Source: Lachnospiraceae bacterium UBA3732
GTDB lineage: Bacteria; Bacillota; Clostridia; Lachnospirales; Lachnospiraceae
Direction of reading: 5' to 3'
NCBI GenBank assembly: GCA_002372545.1
Contig: DFHD01000073.1
Coordinates: forward strand, 1-17,099
Length of the DNA stretch: 17,099 nucleotides
Shown: positions 6,629-15,088 of the stretch, in pieces
How the letters are laid out: each line of letters begins with the position of its first letter
Position numbering within the stretch: the first letter of the stretch is position 1
Position numbers and translations under genes: made by a program
The notes under the pieces: generated by a model
The model's input: the letters and a program-made list of their open reading frames with translations, nothing else
Databases searched by the model: none
Told to the model about the DNA's origin: nothing

Positions 6629-7903
6629 ATGGAACAGGAAACAAAATGTATACAGGCCGGCTATACGCCGAAGAACGGTGAATCCAGAATGATCCCCATT
6701 ATCCAGAGTACCACATTCAAGTATGACACCAGTGAGGATATGGGAAAGCTGTTCGATCTGGAGGCGTCCGGTTATTTCTATACCAGACTGCAGAACCCCA
6801 CCAACGATATGGTGGCGGCCAAGATCGCTGCTCTGGAGGGCGGTACAGCGGCAATGCTGACCTCATCCGGACAGGCAGCCAGCTTTTTCTCTGTATTTAA
6901 TGTGGCAAGCGCAGGCGACCATGTGGTGGCTTCCGCAACGATCTATGGCGGAACATTCAACCTCTTCAACGTAACCATGAAGAAGATGGGTATCGACTTC
7001 ACCTTCGTGGATCCCGACTGCAGCGATGAGGAGCTGGAGGCAGCCTTTAAGCCCAATACCAAGGCAGTTTTCGGTGAGACCATTGCCAATCCGGCGCTGA
7101 TCGTTTTTGATATCGAGCGTTTTGCCAAGGCGGCTCACAGCCATGGCGTACCGCTGATCATCGACAACACCTTTGCTACGCCCATCAACTGCAGACCCTT
7201 TGAATGGGGCGCAGATATCGTGGTTCATTCCACCACGAAGTATATGGATGGTCATGATGCGGGAGTAGGCGGATGTATCGTGGATTCCGGTAAGTTCGAC
7301 TGGATGGCCCATGCGGATAAGTTCCCCGGCCTCTGCACACCGGATGCGTCCTATCATGGCATCACCTATGCAGAGAAGTTCGGCAAGGAGGGGGCCTTTA
7401 TCACCAAGTGTACCGCGCAGCTGATGCGTGACCTTGGCTCCATTCAGTCTCCCCAGAATGCGTTCTATCTGAATCTGGGTCTGGAGTCTCTCGCGGTCCG
7501 CATGGAGCGTCATGTACAGAATGCGCAGGAGGTAGCGGAATATCTGGAGAAGAGTGATAAGGTGGCATGGGTGAATTATCCCGGCCTTCCCGGCAATAAA
7601 TATTATGAGCGGGCAAAGAAGTATATGCCCAAGGGAACCTGCGGCGTGATCTCCTTCGGGGTGAAGGGAGGAAGAAAGGCGGCAGAGGAATTCATGAAGC
7701 ATCTGCAGGTAGCCATCATTGCTACGCATGTGGCGGATGCCCATACCTGTGTGCTCCATCCGGCCAACAGCACCCACCGTCAGCTTACTGATGAAGAGCT
7801 GGTGGCCAGCGGCGTAGGACCGGATCTGATCCGGCTTTCCGTTGGTATTGAAAACGTGAAGGATATCATCGCCGATCTGGAGCAGGCACTGTCATACGTA
7901 TAA
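6629..7903 (+). CDS. metY: O-acetylhomoserine sulfhydrylase / aminocarboxypropyltransferase
   Basis: PLP-dependent cytosolic enzyme of the Cys/Met metabolism family. It joins sulfide (or methanethiol) to O-acetyl-L-homoserine to make homocysteine (or methionine) by direct sulfhydrylation. At 424 aa it has normal MetY length. Typical features are QSTTFKYDTSEDMGKLFDLEASGYFYTRLQNPTN near the N terminus, SSGQAA, the ring-stacking Tyr motif ASATIYGGTFNLF, and the PLP-binding lysine K204 in VHSTTKYMDGH. SD AAGGGAG (6615-6621) lies 7 nt before the ATG. It appears monocistronic. metF, also in methionine synthesis, lies 7.3 kb away. Cystathionine gamma-synthase or gamma-lyase are relatives, but the Phe/Tyr-rich start and the DLEASGYFYTR segment favour MetY. 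Confidence 0.94.
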   Translation: MEQETKCIQAGYTPKNGESRMIPIIQSTTFKYDTSEDMGKLFDLEASGYFYTRLQNPTNDMVAAKIAALEGGTAAMLTSSGQAASFFSVFNVASAGDHVVASATIYGGTFNLFNVTMKKMGIDFTFVDPDCSDEELEAAFKPNTKAVFGETIANPALIVFDIERFAKAAHSHGVPLIIDNTFATPINCRPFEWGADIVVHSTTKYMDGHDAGVGGCIVDSGKFDWMAHADKFPGLCTPDASYHGITYAEKFGKEGAFITKCTAQLMRDLGSIQSPQNAFYLNLGLESLAVRMERHVQNAQEVAEYLEKSDKVAWVNYPGLPGNKYYERAKKYMPKGTCGVISFGVKGGRKAAEEFMKHLQVAIIATHVADAHTCVLHPANSTHRQLTDEELVASGVGPDLIRLSVGIENVKDIIADLEQALSYV

Positions 7904-7962
7904 ACGCCTTCGGCAGGAAAGTATATTTGCTTTAAAACTTTAGAATATTAAGCCTGGCATGA

Positions 7963-7991
7963 TTGACAAAGCCGTGCGGCATGTGTATAAT
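7963..7991 (+). promoter_or_regulatory. glnN promoter, perfect sigma-A consensus
   Basis: TTGACA (7963-7968), 17 bp, TATAAT (7986-7991). The start should be near 7998, leaving a leader of about 185 nt before glnN, filled by a hairpin and an 11-bp repeat array. Confidence 0.85.
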
Positions 7992-8006
7992 TCAGAAACG
8001 TAAGTG

Positions 8007-8042
8007 AAGGGGCGTCTTGGAGGGTACTCCGGGACGCCTCTT
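8007..8042 (+). promoter_or_regulatory. Strong leader hairpin of glnN
   Basis: A 16-bp stem (8007-8022 with 8027-8042, including three G-U pairs) closed by a GGTA tetraloop, about 10 nt into the predicted transcript. Only TTT then C follows, so it is a poor terminator. It may be an attenuator remnant, a 5' stabiliser or a protein-binding site. Confidence 0.6.
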
Positions 8043-8047
8043 TCGCG

Positions 8048-8167
8048 GAATTGAAGCAGAACTGAAGCAGAGTTGAAGCTAAATTGAAGCAGAATCAAGC
8101 TGAGTTAAAGCAGAGTTGAAGCGGAATTGAAGCAGAACCGGAATGGAATTGAAAGGGAATCAAAAAG
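8048..8167 (+). repeat. 11-bp tandem repeat in the glnN leader
   Basis: About eleven units of consensus GAATTGAAGCA. Clear units begin at 8048, 8059, 8070, 8081, 8092 (10 nt), 8102, 8113 and 8124; degenerate ones begin at 8135, 8146 and 8157. The last grades into the SD GGAAGGAG (8167-8174). The unit is not a multiple of three and codes for nothing visible. The array is strongly purine-rich on the mRNA strand. Confidence 0.85.
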
Positions 8168-8182
8168 GAAGGAGTTCTTTCC

Positions 8183-10285
8183 ATGGAAAAAATCAATGTA
8201 CCGGAGATATTCGGGTCGCTTGTCTTTAATGAAAGGGTAATGAAGGAGAGGCTTTCACCGGAGGTCTACGCATCCCTGAAAAGGACGATAGATGAGAATG
8301 TCCGGCTGGATGAAGCGGTAGCGGACGCGGTTGCAGCGGAAATGCGGGACTGGGCCATTGAGCATGGCGCCACCCATTTTACCCACTGGTTCCAGCCGCT
8401 GACCGGCGTGACGGCAGAGAAGCATGACAGCTTTATTGAGCCTACGCCTGAGGGCGGGGTGATCATGGCTTTTTCCGGTAAGGAACTCATTAAGGGAGAG
8501 CCGGATGCTTCTTCCTTCCCCTCGGGCGGCCTTCGGGCAACCTTTGAGGCAAGAGGCTATACCGCCTGGGATCCCACATCCTTTGCGTTTATCAAGGGTC
8601 ACACCCTCTGCATTCCCACGGCATTCTGTTCCTATTCAGGAGAGGCGCTGGATAAGAAAACGCCCCTTCTCCGCAGCATGCAGGCCATCAACCGCCAGGG
8701 CATGCGGATCATGCGCCTCTTCGGCAATGATGATGTAAAGCACATCAATACCAGCGTGGGCGCTGAGCAGGAATACTTCCTGATCGATAAGAAAATGTAT
8801 GAGCTTCGTCCCGACCTCAGATATACGGGACGCACGCTCTTCGGTGCGCGTCCGCCCAAGGGGCAGGAGATGGATGATCATTATTTCGGCGTCATCAAGC
8901 CCAGGGTCAGCGCCTTTATGGAGGATCTGAATAAGGAGCTCTGGAAGCTGGGCATTCTGGCGAAAACAGAGCATAATGAGGTGGCTCCCGCCCAGCATGA
9001 GCTGGCGCCCATCTACAGCACCACCAATATCGCCACGGATCATAACCAGCTGACCATGGAGATCATGCAGACCGTAGCTAAGCAGCATGACATGATCTGC
9101 CTTCTGCATGAGAAGCCCTTCGCCGGCGTTAACGGCAGCGGCAAGCATAATAACTGGTCCATATCTACGGATACAGGCATCAACCTTCTGTCGCCCGGTG
9201 AAACTCCGCATGAGAACGCGCAGTTCCTGCTGTTCCTCTGTGCGGTGATCCAGGCAGTGGATGATTATCAGGATCTTCTCCGGCTTTCTGCGGCAACTGC
9301 GGGAAATGACCACCGGCTGGGTGCCAACGAAGCGCCTCCGGCCATTATCTCCGTTTTCCTGGGCGAAGAGCTGACCGGTATCCTGAATGCCATTAAAAAT
9401 GATGCGCCTTACGAGGGCGTGGAAAAGGTTCAGCTGAAGCTGGGCGTACATGCTCTTCCCCGGTTCTCCCGGGATACCACGGATCGTAACCGTACATCAC
9501 CCTTTGCCTTTACCGGAAATAAGTTTGAGTTCCGGTCACTGGGCTCCTCCAATTCGATTGCCTGCGCAAATATCATGCTGAACTCTGCTGTAGCGGAGAG
9601 CCTCAGGCAGTATGCGGATGAGCTGGAGCAGGCTGAGGATTTCCAGGCCGCGCTGCATGACCTTATTAAGCGTGTGATCGTGGAGCATGAGCGGATACTC
9701 TTTGATGGAAACGGATACGGCGAGGAATGGGTGAAGGAAGCCACCGAGGTGCGCGGCTTGTCGAATCTTCGGACTACGCCGGATGCCATGCCCCACCTTC
9801 TTGATAAGAAGAACGTGGAAATGCTGGTTCGCCATAAGGTATTTACAGAGGCAGAGATCCATTCCCGGTGCGAGATCATGCTTGAAAACTACTGCAAGAC
9901 CGTGAATATCGAAGGCCTTACCATGGTGGATATGGTGCGGAAGGATTACCTCCCGGCCATTGAAGAGTACCTTTACACTCTGGCGCGGGCAGTGGAATCC
10001 ATTAAGAATGTCAGCCCCTCTGTGAAGTGCCGGTATGAGATCTCCACCATCGAAAAGCTGACGGACCTTACCGATAAGATCCTGGATGCGGTGGAGGAGC
10101 TGGAGAAGGCTCTTCAGGACGTGAAGAATTCCGGAACGGATGTGATCACCACATCCGGCATGATCCGGGACGAGATGCTTCCCCGGATGGAGAAGCTCCG
10201 CGGCTACGTGGATGCGGCGGAAATGCTGACCAGCGGAAAATACTGGCCGGTGCCCAGCTACGGCAAGATCCTGTCGTCCGTATAG
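8183..10285 (+). CDS. glnN: Glutamine synthetase type III
   Basis: Cytosolic enzyme making glutamine from glutamate, ammonia and ATP: the entry point of nitrogen assimilation. At 700 aa it matches GSIII (about 690-730) rather than GSI or GSII (about 350-470). It opens with the GSIII-specific N-terminal domain and the signature FPSGGLRATFEARGYTAWDPTS from residue 112. Active-site segments include GAEQEYFLID (E195, E197), HNEVAPAQHELAPIY (N265, E266), NGSGKHNNWS, and NDHRLGANEAPPAIIS. The C-terminal ~170 residues are helical and charged, usual for this type. SD GGAAGGAG (8167-8174) lies 8 nt before the ATG, and a pyrimidine tract TTCTTTCC lies between them. It has its own consensus promoter and a repeat-rich leader. 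No glnR, amt or glnB gene is adjacent. Confidence 0.97.
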   Translation: MEKINVPEIFGSLVFNERVMKERLSPEVYASLKRTIDENVRLDEAVADAVAAEMRDWAIEHGATHFTHWFQPLTGVTAEKHDSFIEPTPEGGVIMAFSGKELIKGEPDASSFPSGGLRATFEARGYTAWDPTSFAFIKGHTLCIPTAFCSYSGEALDKKTPLLRSMQAINRQGMRIMRLFGNDDVKHINTSVGAEQEYFLIDKKMYELRPDLRYTGRTLFGARPPKGQEMDDHYFGVIKPRVSAFMEDLNKELWKLGILAKTEHNEVAPAQHELAPIYSTTNIATDHNQLTMEIMQTVAKQHDMICLLHEKPFAGVNGSGKHNNWSISTDTGINLLSPGETPHENAQFLLFLCAVIQAVDDYQDLLRLSAATAGNDHRLGANEAPPAIISVFLGEELTGILNAIKNDAPYEGVEKVQLKLGVHALPRFSRDTTDRNRTSPFAFTGNKFEFRSLGSSNSIACANIMLNSAVAESLRQYADELEQAEDFQAALHDLIKRVIVEHERILFDGNGYGEEWVKEATEVRGLSNLRTTPDAMPHLLDKKNVEMLVRHKVFTEAEIHSRCEIMLENYCKTVNIEGLTMVDMVRKDYLPAIEEYLYTLARAVESIKNVSPSVKCRYEISTIEKLTDLTDKILDAVEELEKALQDVKNSGTDVITTSGMIRDEMLPRMEKLRGYVDAAEMLTSGKYWPVPSYGKILSSV

Positions 10286-10298
10286 AATTCAGGAAAAA

Positions 10299-10329
10299 GA
10301 GCCCCTGCAGAAAGAAGCTGCAGGGGCTC
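10299..10329. terminator. GC-rich hairpin after glnN, T-tract on the minus-strand side
   Basis: A perfect 12-bp stem (10299-10310 with 10318-10329) and 7-nt loop, 13 bp after the glnN stop. On the plus strand the tail is GCTTCAT, a poor U-run. On the minus strand the stem is followed by TTTTT (complement of 10294-10298). It probably ends glnN but looks better built for a leftward transcript. Confidence 0.7.
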
Positions 10330-10619
10330 GCTTCATACCCGGTGGGGTGGTCAGATCGGGTACACAAAGCCTCAGAATAGCCCGGTGAAAGAGGAGGGGA
10401 GCCGAAAAAACAGAACAGAAACTGCTTGCACAGGAAACGGGATTCTGTCATAGTAGGGGTGATGTGCAGTGACCAGCCGATTAAGCGGCTGCACACAGGT
10501 GCACCTCATAAAACCGGCAGCGTTAAGCGGGCGATGAAAAAAGCAGTGCATGTGCGATAAGAAAGAATGAGACGAGGGAAAAAGACTCAGATAAGCCTTG
10601 AAAACGGAGGGGATGAGTG
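10330..10619. other. Gene-free stretch between glnN and the hydrolase gene
   Basis: With the hairpin before it, this makes 334 bp without a supportable gene. It contains a cluster of inverted repeats at about 10456-10506: CAGCCG/CGGCTG, an alternative GTGCAG/CTGCAC pairing, and the palindrome AGGTGCACCT at 10497-10506. A weak promoter candidate is TTGCAC (10426-10431), 17 bp, CATAGT (10449-10454). A good SD, GGAGG (10606-10610), serves the next gene. I recognise no riboswitch class. Confidence 0.4.
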
Positions 10620-11183
10620 ATGAAACTTTGTGTGATGTTCCCCGGAGTGGGTTATACGGTAGATAAGCCGCTTCTCTATTACAGCGGCAAGCTGCTTCGG
10701 GAAAATGGCTATGAACTGAAGAGTGTGGGCTATCATGATCTGCCCGACAGGATGCGGGGAGACCGGGAGAAGATGGAAAGGGCTTTTTCCATGGCTATGG
10801 AGCAGGTGGAGGAACAGATGAAGGATGTGGACTGGCAGGCCTGTGAGGATCTGGTCTTTGTGGGGAAAAGCATCGGAACGGCGCTGGCGGCTGCTTACGC
10901 AAAGAACCATGGCCTGAATGTACGGATCATTTACCTGACGCCGCTTCGGGAAACCTTCAAGTTTTCCGCCGAAGGAAAGGGAATTGCTTTTCATGGTACG
11001 GGAGATCCCTGGGCGGTGACTGCAGATATTCAGGAGGCCTGTGAAAGGCTGAATATTCCCCTTTACCTTTACCCGGAGGCTAACCACTCGCTTGAAACGG
11101 GAGATATTCCGGCGGATATCCGGAATGTGGAGGATGTGATCCGGCACATCCGTGAATATCTGAATCAGCACATCAGTTTTTAA
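10620..11183 (+). CDS. Small alpha/beta-hydrolase-fold protein
   Basis: A 187-aa cytosolic protein. The pattern is a compact alpha/beta hydrolase: first strand and oxyanion region KLCVMFPGVGYT, nucleophile elbow VGKSIGT with S84 (GxSxG form), acid D129 in HGTGDPWA, and base H156 in EANHSLET. The order Ser-Asp-His and the spacing fit the fold. The lid is minimal, as in dienelactone-hydrolase-like or KANL3/Tex30-like small members. The substrate is unknown. A GTG at 10617 directly precedes the ATG; SD GGAGG (10606-10610) is 6 nt from the GTG and 9 nt from the ATG, so either start is possible. The HAD phosphatase gene follows after 67 bp and is probably co-transcribed. No clear promoter lies just upstream. 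Confidence 0.85.
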   Translation: MKLCVMFPGVGYTVDKPLLYYSGKLLRENGYELKSVGYHDLPDRMRGDREKMERAFSMAMEQVEEQMKDVDWQACEDLVFVGKSIGTALAAAYAKNHGLNVRIIYLTPLRETFKFSAEGKGIAFHGTGDPWAVTADIQEACERLNIPLYLYPEANHSLETGDIPADIRNVEDVIRHIREYLNQHISF

Positions 11184-11250
11184 TTGAATTAAATTGTGGT
11201 GTACGATCTTAGTCAGTTTGCGTATATGAAAAAAACCGGAAGGAGAACAA

Positions 11251-11952
11251 ATGGATCCCCAAAAAATGGAAAAAAAGAAAATGGAACAAATAAAAGCAGT
11301 GATCTTTGATATGGACGGCGTGATCTTTGATTCGGAGCGGCTTTATGTCAAATGTGATGTGCAGGTGGCGGAAAAATACGGCATGAAAAATGTGGAGGAG
11401 GTCTGCTACAGATGTATAGGGACCACCACAGAGGAGACCATGCGGATCCTCCGGGCCGAGTATGGCGAGGATGCGCCGATCGAGGATATGTTCCGGGATG
11501 CGACGGAGCTTTTCCGCAAATACTGCCGGGAGAACGGGATGCCGGAGAAGCCCGGGGTAAGGGAGCTTCTGCAGTTTTTGAAGGAAAATAAAACCGCCAC
11601 GGCGCTTGCCTCCTCCACACTGACTGAGGTGGTGAAGCAGGAGCTTGCCGAAGCGGGCCTTCTGGGGTATTTTGATGTGATCATCGGCGGAGATACCGTG
11701 AAGCGGAGCAAGCCTGCGCCGGACATCTTTCTGGCGGCGGCGGAGCGTCTGGGAAGGGCGCCGGAGGAGTGCTGCATTATCGAGGACTCCTATAACGGCA
11801 TCCGGGCAGCCCATGCAGCCGGCAGCTTCCCCATCATGGTACCTGACATCCTGCAGCCGGATGAGGAGATCCGTTCCCTGGCGGGGATCGTCCTTCCTTC
11901 TCTGGATGCGGTGCGGGAATACTTTCTCAGCTCTTCAGATCTTTTTTATTAA
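11251..11952 (+). CDS. HAD-superfamily phosphatase/phosphomutase (beta-PGM-like subfamily)
   Basis: A 233-aa cytosolic enzyme. HAD motif I is VIFDMDGVIFDSE (nucleophile D20, acid/base D22). Motif II is the Ser in ALASST (S121). Motif III is K154 in RSKPAPD. Motif IV is IIEDSYNGI (E178-D179). The helical cap between motifs I and II (about 30-105) makes it a C1-cap, IA-type member, close to beta-phosphoglucomutase or 2-deoxyglucose-6-phosphatase types. The exact sugar or nucleotide phosphate cannot be told. SD AAGGAG (11240-11245) lies 5 nt before the ATG; in-frame ATGs at 11266 and 11281 are alternatives, and the basic extension MDPQKMEKKK is atypical. It probably shares a transcript with the hydrolase. 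Its last 26 bp overlap the 3' end of the opposite-strand GGDEF/EAL gene. Confidence 0.93.
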   Translation: MDPQKMEKKKMEQIKAVIFDMDGVIFDSERLYVKCDVQVAEKYGMKNVEEVCYRCIGTTTEETMRILRAEYGEDAPIEDMFRDATELFRKYCRENGMPEKPGVRELLQFLKENKTATALASSTLTEVVKQELAEAGLLGYFDVIIGGDTVKRSKPAPDIFLAAAERLGRAPEECCIIEDSYNGIRAAHAAGSFPIMVPDILQPDEEIRSLAGIVLPSLDAVREYFLSSSDLFY

Positions 11953-14900
11953 AGAATAATCTCGCGTCGGCGCGGCGGTACACGTCGGCCACGCTTTCCT
12001 CGCCCTGGTAGGGCGCCATACCGCAGGCCATGACCGGTTCATCCCCGGCCAGTCGCCGGCGGTTTTCTTCATTAAAACTCTCTACGATATAGTCCGCATT
12101 CTCGTAATCCTCACCTCTGGCGATCACCAGAAATTCGTCGCTGCCCATCCGGAATACCGGGCTGTGCTTGAACAGCTGGCAGATGGTGGAACAGCATCTC
12201 TTCAGAATACGGTCACCGGCGTGGTGTCCCCGGGCATCATTGATGCCCTTCAAATTATGAATATCAAAGACCACGATGGCAAAGGGACGGACCGAGCCGT
12301 CGCGGATCTCCCGGTTCAGCTCCTCCTCTATGGCCTCGTAGGCGTTTTTGTTCCGGATGCCCGTAAGCGTATCGATGGTATCCGGCTTTTGCGCCTGCTG
12401 CTGGTTATAGTCCTGCTCACGTTTTGCCTGGGCATCCACCACGTTTACACCGATGATGATGTAGCCGGTTTCCACACCCATCCGGGCGGCCTTCATGTTG
12501 ACATGAGTAGGCACGCCGTCAATGATCAGCCGGTAGGAGAGGGTAAAGGCTCCGTATTCATCCATGGAACGCAGAATGTTTTCCCGGGTAAAGACCTGGG
12601 TAAAGGGTTCGAAATCATCCTCATAGATAAAGCCCTTGGCATCCTCGTAGCTTTGGCGGAAGAAATCCTTTCCCCGCCGGGTGGTGGAAAGGGTTCCGGA
12701 CTCCGGATCGGATTTATATTCGATAAAGTCCTCGTTCTTCAGATCCACACAGTAAAGGAACAGATAATCGGCAGAAAGCGCGCTGGCGATCTGGGAATAG
12801 GTAATATTCTCCCAGGCATTGGCCTTTACGGCGAGAATAACGATGGCGAGAGAGGTGATGCCGGTGACCGGATTAACGGCAATCTGACGGATCATGGCGT
12901 GGATCAAGGTGCTTTCCCCGACCTGCTCATCAAAAAATACACGCCCGCCGCTGTTGACGCAGCTTTTCAGAGAACGGACGAAGTTCTGGTTTTTCCCGGG
13001 CGTAATGGTTTCCAGATCGATGGGAGCAAAGAGATCCTGAACATCCAGATTATGTTCAATAAAGCTTTTATATGCAGCGTTGCACCGGTTGATCCACATG
13101 ATCTTTCCGTCGGACTCCAGAATAGCCATGGGAAGCGTGGAAAAATAATCGCTGATGTCATCGCTTTCATCTCCGGTCATTACAGCCAGGTCATATAGAT
13201 TGATCCTGCCGATGGTGCTGAAATACTCGGATTCCGCCGGGTTCTCAAAGCCGATCTGCTCACCCTCCTCATAGCGCTTCAGCAGCGTTTCAAAGGATAT
13301 GGGCTTGCAGTAATAATAGCCCTGGAGCTTAGTGCAGCCGATCTCCCGGAGGAAGTCCTTCTGTTTTTCGGTTTCCACGCCCTCGGCAACAGTATCTATG
13401 CCCAGGCCGATGATCATTCTCACCAGTTCCGTCAGGATGATGCGGCTTTCTTCGCTTTCCTCCAGCTGCTGCATGAAACGCATATCCAGCTTGATGAGGT
13501 CAAAGCGGATGCTCTGCAGGACGTCCAGAGAAGAGTAGCCGCTTCCGAAATCGTCCATCCATACCTTGAAGCCCAGGCGCTGGAAGTTTTCCACCTGATC
13601 CCGGATGAAATCCAGGTCACTTCCCACGGCGCTTTCCGTGATCTCTATGGTCAGCTTGTCTCTGCCAATCCCGGCGTCATCCACGCGGCGGGTGACCTCC
13701 TCCACCATATCGCACATATCAAAATCCGTGCGGGAAAGATTGAGCGAGATGGGGACAACGTAATGTCCGGCCTCCGCCTGCTTTTTCATCTTGATCAGGA
13801 TCCGGTCCAGAATATGCAGGTCCATCCGGTAGAGCAGCATGGAATCCTCCAGAACGGGGATAAAATCTCCGGGAGAGAGCATGCCCTTTTCCGGGTCGAT
13901 CCAGCGGGCAAGCGCCTCTTCATCCGAAACACAGCCGTTGGCTGCCCGGACGATGGGCTGGTAGAAGGGGACGATCCATCCCTCTTCAATGGCCTGGTCG
14001 AAATGATCCAAGATATATTGCCGTTTTTCTTCATCCTTCATCATGGTCATGCTGAAGTAGGAAAAATCGGATTCAAAAACGCTGCCGATCATGCTGCAGG
14101 CATGCTTTGCCCGGTCGCAGGCCAGACTGATCTCGGTGAGTTCCGGCGGCTCCACATAGATCCCTGCTTTAAGAGGAAGGGAATTACCTTCGTTGCATTC
14201 CAGCATTTCATCGAAGATACTGCGCAGGGTCTCTTCCAGACCCTCCAGCTTCGTATATACGGCAAAATGGTCCTGTCCGAAACGGCTGCAGGCATTCTGG
14301 CCGAAGTATCTCACCAGAAGGGCGGAAACCGAGCGGATCAGCCGGTCGCCCTCATCGAAGCCGTATTTTTTATTGAAATATTTGATCCCGCTGAGATTAA
14401 AGAAGATGATGGCAGGCTGGAAGCCCTCCTGCTGCAGCTTCAGGCAGCCATGCTCAGCCAGCCGGAAGAAATAGGACATGCCCGGGAGGCCGGTCAGGTT
14501 GTCATGGTAATAACTCCGGGCAATAAAGTTGTCCCGCAGCGTCCGGCTGTAGTTTTGGCGCAGCTCTGCCTCTGAGGAGGTTTTTCCCTCCTCGTAAGGT
14601 CCTTCGTCTGTATACCAGATGACGGAATATCGTCCGGCTTTGCTACTGATATGGCTGCCGCAGGCGTGGATCACATGATATTCCTCCCGGATCAAAGACC
14701 GGTACAGCACATCAAAAGGCGCATCCTGAGTGGCAAAAAGAAGCGCGGCGTTGGCTACGCCGGCAATGTCATCCGGATGCGTGGATTTGTACATATCATG
14801 ATTCATGATCTGGTAGGCCTCATCCAGACTTTCCAGATTGAACATGGAAACAATACCCTCTGAAACGGCGAGGGTCTGTATATGATTATCTTTAAAGCAG

Positions 14901-14971
14901 TAAACAATCAGAGGAATAATGCTTTTTTCGTAAAAAGCCAGCTCCTCCGGTGTGAGGGGGGATTGATCCAT
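11927..14971 (-). CDS. Cyclic-di-GMP turnover protein, PAS-GGDEF-EAL-PAS-PAS-GGDEF
   Basis: A 1014-aa cytoplasmic signalling enzyme; no membrane segments are visible. Approximate order: PAS-like sensor (15-115), degenerate GGDEF (150-300) with GQDHF at 232-236, EAL phosphodiesterase (325-570), two PAS-like domains (590-720 and 730-835), and a second GGDEF (845-1010) with GSDEF at 943-947. The EAL domain keeps its catalytic set: E352 of EAL, N411, E443 of EITES, D473-D474 of DDFGSG, K494 and E530 of EGVE, so c-di-GMP hydrolysis is expected. The second GGDEF is near-complete (FDIHNLKGIND, GHHAGD) but has Ser for the second Gly, so cyclase activity is uncertain. No RxxD inhibitory site is seen. 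A GAGGAG SD lies about 11 nt before the ATG. It is divergent from metF. Confidence 0.94.
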   Translation of the reverse strand: MDQSPLTPEELAFYEKSIIPLIVYCFKDNHIQTLAVSEGIVSMFNLESLDEAYQIMNHDMYKSTHPDDIAGVANAALLFATQDAPFDVLYRSLIREEYHVIHACGSHISSKAGRYSVIWYTDEGPYEEGKTSSEAELRQNYSRTLRDNFIARSYYHDNLTGLPGMSYFFRLAEHGCLKLQQEGFQPAIIFFNLSGIKYFNKKYGFDEGDRLIRSVSALLVRYFGQNACSRFGQDHFAVYTKLEGLEETLRSIFDEMLECNEGNSLPLKAGIYVEPPELTEISLACDRAKHACSMIGSVFESDFSYFSMTMMKDEEKRQYILDHFDQAIEEGWIVPFYQPIVRAANGCVSDEEALARWIDPEKGMLSPGDFIPVLEDSMLLYRMDLHILDRILIKMKKQAEAGHYVVPISLNLSRTDFDMCDMVEEVTRRVDDAGIGRDKLTIEITESAVGSDLDFIRDQVENFQRLGFKVWMDDFGSGYSSLDVLQSIRFDLIKLDMRFMQQLEESEESRIILTELVRMIIGLGIDTVAEGVETEKQKDFLREIGCTKLQGYYYCKPISFETLLKRYEEGEQIGFENPAESEYFSTIGRINLYDLAVMTGDESDDISDYFSTLPMAILESDGKIMWINRCNAAYKSFIEHNLDVQDLFAPIDLETITPGKNQNFVRSLKSCVNSGGRVFFDEQVGESTLIHAMIRQIAVNPVTGITSLAIVILAVKANAWENITYSQIASALSADYLFLYCVDLKNEDFIEYKSDPESGTLSTTRRGKDFFRQSYEDAKGFIYEDDFEPFTQVFTRENILRSMDEYGAFTLSYRLIIDGVPTHVNMKAARMGVETGYIIIGVNVVDAQAKREQDYNQQQAQKPDTIDTLTGIRNKNAYEAIEEELNREIRDGSVRPFAIVVFDIHNLKGINDARGHHAGDRILKRCCSTICQLFKHSPVFRMGSDEFLVIARGEDYENADYIVESFNEENRRRLAGDEPVMACGMAPYQGEESVADVYRRADARLFFNKKDLKS

Positions 14972-15017
14972 AACACTGATTTCTCCTCATCATCAATACA
15001 CTATTACACTACCACTC

Positions 15018-15046
15018 ATCATACTATAGAATCACCGGTTGTTCAA
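15018..15046 (-). promoter_or_regulatory. Promoter of the GGDEF/EAL gene
   Basis: On the minus strand, TTGAAC (15041-15046) and TATGAT (15018-15023) are separated by 17 bp. The predicted leader is about 40 nt. An overlapping alternative is TTGCTT with TATAGT at 16-bp spacing. Confidence 0.55.
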
Positions 15047-15088
15047 GCAAAACTGATGCCTGTTGCGTTTTTGTTATGCACGGTGTAT

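Noticed and set aside
10146..10496. 116-codon minus-strand frame overlapping the glnN end and the gap
   Set aside because: No SD, no recognisable motif, composition typical of a shadow frame.
13763..14575. 270-codon and other plus-strand frames opposite the GGDEF/EAL gene
   Set aside because: No domain or SD; the minus-strand protein has complete EAL catalytic residues.
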